DNA from: Rhodovulum steppense
Lineage (GTDB): Bacteria; Pseudomonadota; Alphaproteobacteria; Rhodobacterales; Rhodobacteraceae
Direction: 5' to 3'
Assembly: GCF_004339675.1 (NCBI RefSeq)
Contig: NZ_SLVM01000012.1
Coordinates: 52,310 to 116,309, forward strand
Length of the DNA: 64,000 nt
Shown: in pieces, positions 18,790 to 27,899 of the stretch
Layout: each line of letters begins with the position of its first letter
Numbering within the stretch: the first letter of the stretch is position 1
The notes under the pieces: model-generated
The model's database searches: none
Seen by the model: only the letters and a program-made list of their open reading frames with translations
Told to the model about the DNA's origin: nothing
Program-made: the position numbers and the translations under genes

Positions 18790-19046
18790 TCCTCGCGCTG
18801 GCCGCGGCGCAAAGGCCGCGCCAGCCAGCGCAGCAGGTAAAGCGTGGGCCAGCGCAGCACCGAAACCCCCGCCGCCATCGCCACCATGCCCAGCATCGGC
18901 CCGTTCTGATAGGTGACATAACCCAGCAGCGGGATGCCCAGCGCGATCAGCCCATAGGCCGCGGGCCAGTGATACCGCTGGGGCAGCATCCCCAGCCCGG
19001 CCGCGACAACGACCCACAGACAGGCCAGGATCAGCGAAACGGTCAT
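18786..19046 (-). CDS. DUF2484 family small membrane protein
   Basis: The 86-residue product begins [21 protein letters not shown] and has about three membrane segments followed by an Arg-rich tail ([14 protein letters not shown]). The sequence agrees with DUF2484, a small membrane protein family that I associate with the murC-murB interval in Rhodobacterales. Function is unknown. Its stop overlaps the start of the next small membrane gene (ATGA). The upstream neighbour, the APC permease, ends 43 bases away. Confidence 0.8.
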   Translation of the reverse strand: MTVSLILACLWVVVAAGLGMLPQRYHWPAAYGLIALGIPLLGYVTYQNGPMLGMVAMAAGVSVLRWPTLYLLRWLARPLRRGQREE

Positions 19047-19089
19047 GGCGTGGCCTCCTTCTCCGCGCGACGGATGCACCCCGCCCCGC

Positions 19090-20277
19090 TCATGCCAGCC
19101 CCCCAAGCGACAGCACCAGCGCCGCAAGCGCCCCGCCCAGACCCGCCCAGGGCACCCAGGCGGGCACCCGGAACGGCGCCTCGGGCGCGCGGCGCTTGAG
19201 CACGATCAGCGACAGGTTCACCACCGCGAACACCAGCAGCAGCACGACCGAAGTCGCCCCCGCAAGGGCCGCGACCGGCAGCACAAGCGCCGCGACCAGC
19301 ACCGCGCCACCCACGACAAGCGTCGCCAGAACCGGCGTGCCGAACCGCGGATGGGCATGGTGGAATGCCGCCAGCCGCGCCTCGCTCCGGCCCAGGCCGA
19401 ACAGCACGCGGGCGGCCATCACCACCTGCGCCAGCACCCCGTTCAGCGCCGCCGCCCCCGCGATCAGCGACAGGAACCCCGCCGACCCGCCCGTGCCCCG
19501 CTCCCAGACCAGCGCCAGCGGGCGCTCGCTCGCGGCCAGGTCGGCCACGGGCACGGCGCGCAGGGTCACTATGGACACGACCGCATAGACCAGCGTCGTG
19601 ATCGCCAGCGCCAGCAGGATCGCGCGCGGCAATGTGCGGGAAGGGTCGGCGACCTCCTCGGCCATGTTCACCATGTCCTCGAAACCGATGAAGGCGAAGA
19701 AGGCCAGCACCGTGGCCAGACCCAGCCCCGCCAGCGGCAAGGGGCCCGGCCGGATCCAGTCCTCCACCGGCGCGGCCAGAACCCCGGCATAGACCACCAG
19801 CCCCAGCCCGATCAGTTCCACCACCGTCAGCACCGCGGCCAGCACCAGGCTTTCCAGAACCCCCAGCACCGCCACCAGCACCAGCCCGCCCCCCAGCACC
19901 AGCATCAGCGGCGCGAAAGGCAGGCCAAGCACCGCCACCAGATAGCCCGTGCCGCCGCGCAGCACCGCCGCGGCCGAGATCGTGCCCGCCAGCACGATGG
20001 CCAGCCCCACCGCCACCGCCAGCCAATGCAGCCCCAGCGCCTGCTCGACATAGGACGCCTCGCCCGCGGCCTCGGGAATGCGCGCCGAGAGTTCCGCATA
20101 GGACAGCGCCGCAGGGGCGGCGACCAGCGCCGCCAGCAGGAAGGCCAGCGGCGTCCACACCCCCACCACACCCGCAATCGCGCCGACAAGCACATAAATG
20201 CCCGCCCCCACGATCACCCCCACCCCGTAAGCCGTCAGAAGGCCAAGACCGATGCGCCGCTTGAGGGTTTGGGTCAT
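19090..20277 (-). CDS. APC family amino acid/polyamine permease
   Basis: This 395-residue integral membrane protein belongs to the amino acid-polyamine-organocation superfamily. The first membrane helix carries GVGVIVGAGIYVLVGA, the unwound substrate-binding motif of APC carriers. SYAELSARIPEAAGEASY matches the conserved segment after helix 2, and AFFAFIGFEDMVNMAEEV marks helix 6 and its following loop. About 11-12 membrane segments are expected. The substrate cannot be assigned. The gene lies within the mur cluster between the 560-aa unknown gene and DUF2484, where many relatives have murC directly, so it looks inserted. The flanking gap upstream is 34 bases. Confidence 0.88.
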   Translation of the reverse strand: MTQTLKRRIGLGLLTAYGVGVIVGAGIYVLVGAIAGVVGVWTPLAFLLAALVAAPAALSYAELSARIPEAAGEASYVEQALGLHWLAVAVGLAIVLAGTISAAAVLRGGTGYLVAVLGLPFAPLMLVLGGGLVLVAVLGVLESLVLAAVLTVVELIGLGLVVYAGVLAAPVEDWIRPGPLPLAGLGLATVLAFFAFIGFEDMVNMAEEVADPSRTLPRAILLALAITTLVYAVVSIVTLRAVPVADLAASERPLALVWERGTGGSAGFLSLIAGAAALNGVLAQVVMAARVLFGLGRSEARLAAFHHAHPRFGTPVLATLVVGGAVLVAALVLPVAALAGATSVVLLLVFAVVNLSLIVLKRRAPEAPFRVPAWVPWAGLGGALAALVLSLGGLA

Positions 20278-20311
20278 CGCGCCGACCTCGCTCTGTCCAC
20301 GACCGACCGCA

Positions 20312-21994
20312 TCAGAAGAGTCCCAACAACAAGTTGATCACCGCCACGACCGCGGCCGAAGACCCGGCGATAACGGCAACATCCCTCGAGATGCCCGCAA
20401 CCTCCGCCAGGGCACCCCGCGTCGTCTTGTAGATCAGAGACCCAATCCGGAAACAGCGGCTCGCGAAACGGTAGATCGCATGGGCGCGTGTCGTGGGGTC
20501 GGCCCGCGGATCGGCCGCGACGGCGGCATCTTCGACCAGTTCCTCGGCCAATTCCCCTTCGGCGGCTTGCGCAAGAACAGCAGCGGCGGCGGGCAAGCCC
20601 ACGGCGGCCTCCGGGGAAACCTCGATCAATCGCTCTGTGGTCCGCGCAAGCGCGACCTCGCGGACCTTTTCGTCCTGCTGGCGGAAATCGGCAGCAATCC
20701 CGATCAGTTCCAGCTTGAAATCGGCGATCAGCGGGTCTTTCGCCGCCTCGGGACATTCGCCCAGCGCTTCCTTGTGGTCCACCCGGCGCGCGACCTGAAG
20801 CGCGATGTCATGCAGGCGCTGCGGCCGATCGCGATAGCGGTCGAGACCCGACCTGAGCTGTTCGACCTCTCCCTTGAGTCCCCCGTATTGATTGTCGGCT
20901 CTCGCGAGATCCCCGAACATCCCCGCCGCATCGGTCATGCGGTCGCGCGCATCCTGCAGGAAATCCCGGTCGATATCCGACAGCGGAACGGCACGGGCGA
21001 GGTGCGTATCGGGGTTGACCTCGACGATCTCGGCATTCGGGGTTCTGGCGGCGGCAGCATCCAGAACGGCCGGATCCGGTGCTTCCTCCCGCGACCGACT
21101 TTCGCCCTCACCGCCCTGCAACCGCGCGATTTCGGCGGCGACGGCCTCGGGCCCGGCCTTCCACACCGCGTCGTCGATCAGCGCGATCTTGCGCAGCAGG
21201 TCCCAGCGCGTCTCGGTGCCGTCGAGGGCGCGTTGATACCAGTCGATCCAGAAGGCCCAGGGGTGATCGCCATCTAGCGGGTATTTGGCGCGCAGGGACC
21301 GCCATGCCCCGTCGAAGGGCCGCTCCGCCGCGTGCCAGAGCGGGGCGGCCATGAGCCGCGGAACATCGGCGCGCGCGGCGCAATCCTCGCGCAGCGCAGC
21401 CCAGACGGCGTAGACGGGGGCGGCGTCGGCGGCGGCGGCGTAGGCGGCGGCGTCGGCGGCGGCGACGGCAGAGGCAGAGGCAGAGGCAGAGGCGGTGGTC
21501 GAGGCGGTGGTCGAGGCGTCGGCGGCATAGGTCGAGGCGGCATTTGCGGCTGCGATGACGGAGCCGCCTCCAGCGTAAATCGAGGCGGCGGCCGCTGCGG
21601 CACGAGCGGAAAACTCGACATCGAGTGTCACAGGATTAGTTAAAAGCCTAGCCGCGGGACTGCGCATTCGAAGTCGCTTGGACAAACCCGAATTCGTTGA
21701 ATCTTGCATTGTAGAATCGCGGGCTGCATCGGCAGCGGCGAATCTTCTTTCGGCGATTTCACCACGCGTCGAAATGGCAAACGCCCCTGAAATAGCGTTG
21801 CACCACAACACCGGTACAGGTGTTAGACCACCTTTGCGCGCCCAGTCTGCGGTATCAACCCCCGCCCACCACACCGGAAAAACCCGCATCGCCGCACGAT
21901 GGGCCAGCGCCACCATGGCCTCTCGCGGCAGGTCTTCCTGGTCGAGCCACGCCCGGAACGTCTTTTGGTCCGTGATCTCCGCAATCTCGACCAT
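20312..21994 (-). CDS. Unknown protein with Ala-rich repeat tract, inserted downstream of murC
   Basis: I do not recognise a characterised domain in this 560-residue protein. Residues 1-75 have a motif-like block (TFRAWLDQEDLPREAMVALA, then FPVWWAGVDTADWARKG and PVLWCNAISGAFA) that I recall at the head of other Rhodobacteraceae hypothetical proteins. Residues 130-200 are almost entirely Ala with Ser, Thr, Tyr and Asp, encoded by tandem DNA repeats. Residues 218-270 contain FWIDWYQRALDGTETRWDLL. The middle is charged and helical, and the C-terminus (VAVIAGSSAAVVAVINLLLGLF) is a single tail anchor. Base composition near 21620-21850 is less GC-rich than its neighbours. It starts 12 bases after the murC stop, so it is probably co-transcribed. 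Confidence 0.8.
   Translation of the reverse strand: MVEIAEITDQKTFRAWLDQEDLPREAMVALAHRAAMRVFPVWWAGVDTADWARKGGLTPVPVLWCNAISGAFAISTRGEIAERRFAAADAARDSTMQDSTNSGLSKRLRMRSPAARLLTNPVTLDVEFSARAAAAAASIYAGGGSVIAAANAASTYAADASTTASTTASASASASAVAAADAAAYAAAADAAPVYAVWAALREDCAARADVPRLMAAPLWHAAERPFDGAWRSLRAKYPLDGDHPWAFWIDWYQRALDGTETRWDLLRKIALIDDAVWKAGPEAVAAEIARLQGGEGESRSREEAPDPAVLDAAAARTPNAEIVEVNPDTHLARAVPLSDIDRDFLQDARDRMTDAAGMFGDLARADNQYGGLKGEVEQLRSGLDRYRDRPQRLHDIALQVARRVDHKEALGECPEAAKDPLIADFKLELIGIAADFRQQDEKVREVALARTTERLIEVSPEAAVGLPAAAAVLAQAAEGELAEELVEDAAVAADPRADPTTRAHAIYRFASRCFRIGSLIYKTTRGALAEVAGISRDVAVIAGSSAAVVAVINLLLGLF
21395..21607 (-). repeat. Low-complexity coding repeats (Ala-rich tract)
   Basis: Within the 560-aa gene, the plus strand shows four tandem GGCAGA hexamers (21467-21490) followed by two identical GGCGGTGGTCGA dodecamers (21491-21514), then further GGCGGC-rich repetition on both sides. 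All units are multiples of three, so changes in copy number keep the frame. They encode alternating Ala/Ser/Thr and AAAYAAADAA-like runs. Such tracts are prone to slippage and length variation among strains. Confidence 0.75.
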
Positions 21995-22006
21995 CGGCCT
22001 CCGCCC

Positions 22007-23404
22007 CTAGCCCCCCAGCCGTTTCGGCAGCCCGTTCGCCCAGGCGCTGATCGTACCTGCGCCCAGGCACACCACCATGTCGCCCGGACCGGCCTCGGCG
22101 CGGACCAGGCGTTCCAGGTCGTCCTCGCACAGGATCGCGTGGGCGTGGCGGTGGCCGTGGCGGATCAGGCCCGCGACCAGGTCGTCGCGGCTGATGCCGG
22201 GGATCGGGTCCTCGCCCGCGGCATAGACTTCGGCGATGCCGACCACGTCGGCATCGTTGAAGCAGGTGCAGAACTCCTCGAAGAGCGAATGAAGCCGCGT
22301 GTAGCGATGCGGCTGGTGCACGGCGATCACCCGGCCCGTCGTGGCCTGGCGGGCGGCGCGCAGCACGGCGGCGATCTCCACCGGATGGTGGCCGTAATCG
22401 TCGATGATGGTGACGCCGCCGACCTCTCCGACCTTGGTGAAGCGCCGGTTCACGCCGCGAAAGCCCGCCAGCGCCGAACGGATCTCGTCGCCCTTCATCC
22501 CCAGATGCCGCGCCACGGCCACCGCGCCCAGCGCGTTCGAGACATTGTGATCGCCCGGCATCGGCAGAGTGCAGCCCTCGATCAGGACATCCTCGGCCTG
22601 CAACGCGATGTCGAACTGCGCCACGCCCGCCTTGTAGCTGAGGTTCACCGCGCGCACATCGGCCTGCGCGTTGAAGCCGAAGGTCACCACCCGGCGGTCG
22701 GTGACGCGGCCGACCAGCGCCTGCACCTCGGGGTGATCGGTGCAGCAGACCGCCAGCCCGTAGAACGGGATGTTCGAGACGAAATCGTGAAAGCCCTGCC
22801 GCAGCCGGTCGAAATCGCCCCAATGCTCCATGTGCTCGGGGTCGATATTGGTCACGATGGCGATGGTGGCAGGCAGCCGGGTAAAGGTGCCGTCGGATTC
22901 GTCGGCCTCGACCACCATCCATTCGCCCGCGCCCAGCCGCGCGTTCGAGCCATAGGCGTGGATGATGCCGCCATTGATGACGGTCGGATCCAGCCCCCCC
23001 GCATCCAGCAGCGTGGCGACCATGGTGGTGGTGGTGGTCTTGCCATGGGTGCCGGCCACCGCGACATTCGACTTCAGCCGCATCAGCTCGGCCAGCATGT
23101 CGGCCCGGCGCACCACCGGCAGGCCCGCCAGCCGCGCAGCGTCAAGCTCGGGATTGCCCGGCTTGATCGCCGAGGAAATCACCACGACCGCCGCGCCGCC
23201 CAGATTCTCGGCGCGCTGGCCCTCGAAGATGGTGGCGCCCATCGCCCGCAGCCGGTCGGTGATCCTGGAGCCCTTCAGATCCGAGCCCTGCACCCGGTAG
23301 CCCAGGTTCAGCAGCACCTCGGCAATGCCCGACATGCCGATCCCGCCAATGCCGACGAAATGGATCGGCCCCACATCGGTCGGAAGCTTGGTCGCCGCGT
23401 TCAT
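22007..23404 (-). CDS. murC: UDP-N-acetylmuramate--L-alanine ligase MurC
   Basis: MurC (465 residues) is the cytoplasmic ATP-dependent ligase adding L-Ala to UDP-MurNAc. The UDP-binding N-terminus has [18 protein letters not shown], the ATP site is GTHGKTTTT at about residues 118-126, the Mur central domain contains EADESDGTF and [11 protein letters not shown], and the C-terminal domain has [14 protein letters not shown] and [13 protein letters not shown]. The ATG at 23404 has AGGA 5-6 bases upstream and gives the MNAATKLP start I recall for rhodobacterial MurC. An ATG at 23431, one base after the murG stop, would add nine residues. It follows murG directly. Confidence 0.96.
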   Translation of the reverse strand: MNAATKLPTDVGPIHFVGIGGIGMSGIAEVLLNLGYRVQGSDLKGSRITDRLRAMGATIFEGQRAENLGGAAVVVISSAIKPGNPELDAARLAGLPVVRRADMLAELMRLKSNVAVAGTHGKTTTTTMVATLLDAGGLDPTVINGGIIHAYGSNARLGAGEWMVVEADESDGTFTRLPATIAIVTNIDPEHMEHWGDFDRLRQGFHDFVSNIPFYGLAVCCTDHPEVQALVGRVTDRRVVTFGFNAQADVRAVNLSYKAGVAQFDIALQAEDVLIEGCTLPMPGDHNVSNALGAVAVARHLGMKGDEIRSALAGFRGVNRRFTKVGEVGGVTIIDDYGHHPVEIAAVLRAARQATTGRVIAVHQPHRYTRLHSLFEEFCTCFNDADVVGIAEVYAAGEDPIPGISRDDLVAGLIRHGHRHAHAILCEDDLERLVRAEAGPGDMVVCLGAGTISAWANGLPKRLGG

Positions 23405-23432
23405 CCAGTCCTGTCCCGTTACAAGGTTCATG

Positions 23433-24527
23433 CTATCGCCCTTCTCCGCCCAGCGCCTCGACGATCTCGACCAGCCGATCGGCCGCATCGGGCCGTCCGC
23501 AGGACAGCGCGGCATGGGCCATGCGCATGGCCCCTTCGGGTTGTTCGAGAACCGTGGCGATTTGCGCCGACAGGGCAGCGGGGTCAAGGGCGGATTCGGG
23601 GATCAGGATCGCCGCGCCCGCCTCGACCAGCCCGCGGGCATTGGCGGTCTGGTGATCGCCCGTCGCGTAAGGGTATGGAATCAGGATCGAAGGCCGCCCG
23701 ATCACGGAAATGTCGGCAATCGACGAGGCGCCCGCCCGGCTGATCACAAGTTGCGCCTCGGCCAGACGCGCGGGGATGTCCTCGAAGAAGGGCCGCACCT
23801 CGGCCTCGATGCCCGCCTCGGCATAGGCCAGTTCGACCCGCGCAAGATCCTCCTCGCGGGCCTGGTGGGACACGCGGATATGGCGGCGCAGATGCCCGGG
23901 CAGCGCGGCGATGGCGGCGGGCACGTTGTCCGACAGCGCCCGCGCGCCCTGGCTGCCACCGATGGCGACGATGCTCATCGGGTAATCGCCCGGCGGGATA
24001 TAGGGCGCGCCTGCGCGTTCCATCACCGCGGCGCGCACCGGGTTGCCGACATGCCAGCCCTCGACGCCCTCGGGCAGGTCGGTGGGCCAGATACCGCAGC
24101 CGATGGCATGCACGCGCTTCGCATAAAGCTGGTTCACCTGCCCCAGCACGCCGTTCTGTTCGTGGATCATCCGCGGCAGTTTCAGCACGATCGCGGCCGT
24201 CAGCGCCGGGAAGGACGGATAGCCGCCAAAGCCCGCCACCACCGCCGGACGGTCGCGCAGCATGCTCACCAGCGCCGCCAGAACGCCCACGCCCAGCCGG
24301 AAGGGCGCCGCGATCCGCTCGACCAGCCCGCCGCGCGCCAGGCTGTCGGCGGCCACGCGGGCGATCTCGACCTGCCGCGGAAATCCGCCCGCATAGCGCG
24401 CGCCGCGCGCATCGGTCGAGAGCTTCACCCGCCAGCCGCGCGCCAGCATCGCCTCGGCCAGCGCCTGGGCCGGGAACATGTGCCCGCCGGTGCCGCCCGC
24501 GGCGATGACCAGAAGCGGCGCGCTCAT
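23433..24527 (-). CDS. murG: Lipid II synthase MurG
   Basis: MurG (364 residues) transfers GlcNAc from UDP-GlcNAc to lipid I on the cytoplasmic face of the inner membrane, giving lipid II. It has the two-Rossmann GT-B fold: G-loop [19 protein letters not shown] at the N-terminus, [26 protein letters not shown], the mid-protein G-loop [13 protein letters not shown], and the donor-site segments [11 protein letters not shown] and [14 protein letters not shown]. The start ATG overlaps the ftsW stop by 4 bases (24524-24527). The murC gene follows at once, so ftsW-murG-murC are coupled. Confidence 0.97.
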   Translation of the reverse strand: MSAPLLVIAAGGTGGHMFPAQALAEAMLARGWRVKLSTDARGARYAGGFPRQVEIARVAADSLARGGLVERIAAPFRLGVGVLAALVSMLRDRPAVVAGFGGYPSFPALTAAIVLKLPRMIHEQNGVLGQVNQLYAKRVHAIGCGIWPTDLPEGVEGWHVGNPVRAAVMERAGAPYIPPGDYPMSIVAIGGSQGARALSDNVPAAIAALPGHLRRHIRVSHQAREEDLARVELAYAEAGIEAEVRPFFEDIPARLAEAQLVISRAGASSIADISVIGRPSILIPYPYATGDHQTANARGLVEAGAAILIPESALDPAALSAQIATVLEQPEGAMRMAHAALSCGRPDAADRLVEIVEALGGEGR

Positions 24528-25693
24528 GCCAGCCCCCTGCGGCGCAGGATGTCGCCGATCTCGCCCTGCGGCCGGCTGCGGGTCAGCGCCAGCAGCATGC
24601 CGACCATGATCCCCATGGCGATCAGCGACGAACCGCCATAGCTGACAAAGGGCAGCGTCATGCCCTTGGCGGGCAGCAGTTTCACCGCCACGCCCATGTT
24701 GATCAGCGCCTGAACGCCGAAGGTGCAGGCCAGCCCCGTGCCCGCGATCCGGATGAAGTTGTCGCGTTCGCGCATCAGCCGGAACAACGAGCGTACGACG
24801 ATCACCGCGTAAAGCCCGATGATCGCGGCCACCAGAACCAGCCCGTATTCCTCGGCCGCAACCGCGATGATGAAATCGGTATGCGCATCGGGCAGCGACC
24901 ATTTCACCTGCCCCTCGCCCACACCCACGCCGAAGAACCCGCCCTCCTGGATCGCGTTCACCGCATAGCCAAGCTGGGTGCGCGGGTCGATCTCGGGCGA
25001 CAGGAAGCCGTCGATGCGGCGGGCGAAATGTTCGGAACTCTGATAGGCCAGCGTGCCGCCCGCAACCACCGCACCCGCCACGGCGACCAGCAGCAGGAAC
25101 GGCGCGCCCGCCACGAAATACATCACCCCCCAGGAAAACAGGATCAGCGCCGCCTGCCCGAAATCGGGCTGGAAGGCCAGGAACAGCACCACCACCAGCG
25201 TCACGCCCAGCGACATCATGCGTCCCGGCGGGCCGTTCAGCGCCTGCGCCGCGGCCAGCATCCAGGCGGCCAGAACGATGAAACCGGGCTTCAGGAATTC
25301 CGAGGGCTGCACGCTGGCAAAGCCCAGCGAATACCACCGCACCGCCCCCTTGCCGAAATCCGTGCCCAGGACGGGCAGCAAGGCCAGCGCCAGGAACGCG
25401 CCCAGAAAGCCGATCACGCCCAGCCTGCGCACCATGTCCGGCGACATCATCGAGACAAGCATCATCGCGCCCAGCGCCAGCGCTCCGAACAGCATCTGCC
25501 GCTCGACATAGTAGAACGCGGTCAGCCCGTGCTTGGCCGCCAGCGGCGGCGAGGCGGCCAGCCCCAGCAACAGCCCCACCCCGAACAGCACCAGGATGCA
25601 GGAGATCGCCCACCTGTCCACCGTCCGCCACCAGCGCGGCAGAACCGGTTCGCCCGCGCGAATGGGCGCGGATCCATAGACCATTTCCGTCAT
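24524..25693 (-). CDS. ftsW: Septal peptidoglycan glycosyltransferase FtsW
   Basis: FtsW (389 residues) is a polytopic SEDS-family enzyme that polymerises lipid II at the septum with its partner FtsI. About ten membrane segments are visible. SEDS signatures include the long fourth extracytoplasmic loop with [20 protein letters not shown] and the downstream [18 protein letters not shown], and near the end [13 protein letters not shown]. The ATG at 25693 precedes the charged N-terminus typical of this group. It is the first gene of the minus-strand cell-wall cluster seen here, with a 352-base gap upstream, so the cluster promoter should lie in that gap. The usual upstream genes (mraY, murD, murE) are not in the window. 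Confidence 0.96.
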   Translation of the reverse strand: MTEMVYGSAPIRAGEPVLPRWWRTVDRWAISCILVLFGVGLLLGLAASPPLAAKHGLTAFYYVERQMLFGALALGAMMLVSMMSPDMVRRLGVIGFLGAFLALALLPVLGTDFGKGAVRWYSLGFASVQPSEFLKPGFIVLAAWMLAAAQALNGPPGRMMSLGVTLVVVLFLAFQPDFGQAALILFSWGVMYFVAGAPFLLLVAVAGAVVAGGTLAYQSSEHFARRIDGFLSPEIDPRTQLGYAVNAIQEGGFFGVGVGEGQVKWSLPDAHTDFIIAVAAEEYGLVLVAAIIGLYAVIVVRSLFRLMRERDNFIRIAGTGLACTFGVQALINMGVAVKLLPAKGMTLPFVSYGGSSLIAMGIMVGMLLALTRSRPQGEIGDILRRRGLA

Positions 25694-26045
25694 GGGCGTA
25701 CTGCCTCGACTGCCTCTGCTCTTGCCCGTTTGCCGGGTCTGGGGTCGAGTGTAACGCCAAAGCGGGCCTGACGCCAGTCTGCAAAGGTTACCAGCCCGCG
25801 CCCCCGGAGCCGGGGCAATCGGGACTCCGGGCAGGAACAAGGCATGAAGGTTCCCCCGACTCGCCCTGTCGCCAAACGTTCCGCCCCCTCGACCATCCCC
25901 CCCGACCGGCGACTCGCATCCCGGGGCACATATGCGCCGATCCGCGACCGCCGGACGCCCGGCTTTTCCCGAACCGAAAGAATGTCTTTGCAGAACGGCA
26001 AGAGTTGTTCATCCTTTCCCCGGAAACGTCGGAAGGATCCGCCCC
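25694..26045. other. 352-base divergent intergenic region
   Basis: The region separates ftsW (minus) from the small plus-strand gene at 26046. No gene is supported here. It contains GC-rich inverted repeats around 25800-25845 (cccccggagccgggg with actccggg) and a less GC-rich segment at about 25975-26020. A possible plus-strand -35 TTGCAG near 25987 has only a weak -10. It presumably carries the promoter for the cell-wall operon on the minus strand, which I could not pinpoint. Confidence 0.4.
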
Positions 26046-26438
26046 ATGCACAGCCTGACCCCCCGCAGCCGACCGGCGCGAACCACGCGACCGCTCGGTT
26101 CCGCAAAGCCCGCGCCGACCGCCGCCTCCGTCCTCCAGCGGGTCGCCGATCGCAGCGCGCCGGTCGGCCAGCTCGCCCGATTGCAAGGCGCCGCCGATCG
26201 CTCGACCATTCAGTTGAAGGGCGATTTCATCGGCGACCCCGGCGGCTGGCATTGCCACCTCATCGGCCCGCGGGGTCAGGAACATGTGAAGATGGGCAAC
26301 AACCAGGGCAGCCGGAAGGACTATTACCCGAACCGGCCCGCCAGCGTGCGCACCGCGCTGGCCCATCTGGAAGAGGTCGGCAATGACGGACAGCCCGGAT
26401 ATACGGCATGCCACGCCTATCTGACCGGCCTGCTCTGA
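26046..26438 (+). CDS. Small unknown protein with injection-system-type N-terminal leader
   Basis: The 130-residue product has two parts. Residues 1-58 are basic and disordered, ending in VLQRVADRSAPVGQLARLQ and then GAADRSTIQLKG. This resembles the short leader repeated in DUF4157/extracellular contractile injection system (eCIS)-associated proteins, with its recurring D-x-S-x-x-V-x-x-L-x-x-L-Q pattern. Residues 59-130 form a compact domain rich in aromatic, His and Cys residues (W68-H-C-H71, H80, C122-H123) with KMGNNQGSRKDYYP and GYTACHAYLTG. I do not recognise it as a named family. AAGGA lies 8 bases before the ATG. No signal peptide or membrane segment is seen. The leader comparison is from memory and could be coincidental. 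Confidence 0.7.
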   Translation: MHSLTPRSRPARTTRPLGSAKPAPTAASVLQRVADRSAPVGQLARLQGAADRSTIQLKGDFIGDPGGWHCHLIGPRGQEHVKMGNNQGSRKDYYPNRPASVRTALAHLEEVGNDGQPGYTACHAYLTGLL

Positions 26439-26489
26439 GATGACCGCCCCGGTCCGCCGGGCCGGAACGATGCCCTGCGCGCCGCCGCC

Positions 26490-27812
26490 TCACCTCAGCC
26501 GCTTGAGGATCTCCAGGCTGGCATAACCGTCCGGGATCAGGCCCGCGGATCGCTGGAAGGCGCGCACCGCGGCGATGGTGTTCGGCCCGATCCGGCCGTC
26601 GATCCCCCTCGTGTCGAATCCCGCCCGCGTCAGCCGCTCCTGCAATTCCTGGCGTTCGGCAAAGACCAGCGCGCGGTCCTCGCGCGGCCAGTCGGCCCGG
26701 ATCGGCCCGCCGCCCCGGATCCGGTCGGACAGATGCCCCACCCCGATCACATAGGCATCCGCCGTGTTGTAGCGTTCGATCACCGCGAAATTGTCGAAGA
26801 TCATGAAGGCCGCGCCGCGCGCCCCCGCGGGCAGCAGGATCGAGGCGCGCCCGTGATCGGGCACCGCCCGCCCGTCCATGTCGCGCACCCCCAGCGCCGC
26901 CCAGTCGGACGGCATCCGCTTCTCGCCGCGATCGGCCAGCCGGTAGTCGAAATTGCCCGGCAGCCGCACCTCGACGCCCCAGGGCTGGCCCGTCTTCCAG
27001 CCGAACCGCGCCAGATAGGCCGCGGTCGAGGCCAGCGCATCGGCCGGATCCTCCGACCAGATGTCGCGCCGCCCGTCGCCGGTGAAATCCACCGCATAGT
27101 CCAGATAGGAGGTGGGGATGAACTGGGTATGCCCCATCGCCCCCGCCCAGCTTCCGGTCATGTTGCGCGCCTCGGTATCGCCCGCCTGCACGATCTTCAG
27201 TGCCGCGACCAGTTGCTGTTCGAAAAAGGCCCCGCGCCGCCCGTCATAGGCCAGCGTGGCCAGCGCCTCGATGATCGGCGTGGTGCCGCGGAACGTGCCA
27301 TAGGCGCTTTCCAGCCCCCAGATCGCGACCACCACCTCCTTGTCGACGCCGAACCGCGCCTCGATCCGCTCCAGCAGGGCGCGATGCCGCGCCAGCGCCT
27401 CGCGCCCGTTCGCCACCCGCGTTTCCGAGGCCGCGCTGTCGAGATAATCCCAGATCGTGCGGGTGAATTCCGACTGGTTGCGGTCGCGCCCGATCACATC
27501 GGCATTGTAGCCCACCCCCCGGAAGGCCCGGTCGAAGACCGCCGGCGCGATGCCCTGGGCCAGCGCCCGGCCGCGGAACTCGCCGATCCAGCGCTCGAAC
27601 CCGATATGCGCCATCGAATGCTGCGCCTGGTCCATTGCGGCCTCCCTCGTGACGGTGGCGCGGGCCGCAGGGCGCGCGCTTTCGGCCAGGTCGGCCAGCG
27701 CGGGGCGCGGCGTCGGGCGCGGCGAGGTTTCCAGCGCCTGGGCCGGGGCGGTCATGCTCAGGGCGCACAGCAACGGGGCAAGGGCCGCAGCCCGGGCGGG
27801 GAAAAATGACAT
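26490..27812 (-). CDS. Secreted lytic murein transglycosylase (SLT_2/MltB type) with PG-binding domain
   Basis: This 440-residue periplasmic enzyme cleaves the MurNAc-GlcNAc bond with formation of 1,6-anhydro ends. It has a signal peptide ending near residue 26 (SMTAPAQA), a Pro-rich spacer, and the SLT_2 catalytic domain (about 65-360) with the catalytic glutamate E168 in IWGLESAYG. Further family motifs are GSWAGAMGHTQFIPTSYLDYA and FDNFAVIERYNTADAYVIGVGHL. The last 60 residues form a PG_binding_1 domain with TRGIDGRIGPNTIAAVRAFQ. It belongs to the MltB-like group. It lies 87 bases downstream of rnr on the same strand. Confidence 0.93.
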   Translation of the reverse strand: MSFFPARAAALAPLLCALSMTAPAQALETSPRPTPRPALADLAESARPAARATVTREAAMDQAQHSMAHIGFERWIGEFRGRALAQGIAPAVFDRAFRGVGYNADVIGRDRNQSEFTRTIWDYLDSAASETRVANGREALARHRALLERIEARFGVDKEVVVAIWGLESAYGTFRGTTPIIEALATLAYDGRRGAFFEQQLVAALKIVQAGDTEARNMTGSWAGAMGHTQFIPTSYLDYAVDFTGDGRRDIWSEDPADALASTAAYLARFGWKTGQPWGVEVRLPGNFDYRLADRGEKRMPSDWAALGVRDMDGRAVPDHGRASILLPAGARGAAFMIFDNFAVIERYNTADAYVIGVGHLSDRIRGGGPIRADWPREDRALVFAERQELQERLTRAGFDTRGIDGRIGPNTIAAVRAFQRSAGLIPDGYASLEILKRLR

Positions 27813-27899
27813 CTGCTCGAACCTTTCCGGTTTTGCCGCAAATGTACCCGCTCCCCGGCCGAACGCAAAGCGCCATTCCCGCCGCCCGCCGGATTTCGC

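Noticed and set aside
21395..21607. CRISPR-like repeats
   Set aside because: The repeats are short (6 and 12 bases), contiguous and in-frame inside a coding region; there are no spacers.
23433..25784. A 783-residue FtsW-MurG-like fusion
   Set aside because: The upstream half is an out-of-frame reading of ftsW; MurG homology starts exactly at 24527 with an ATGA junction, so there is no fusion.
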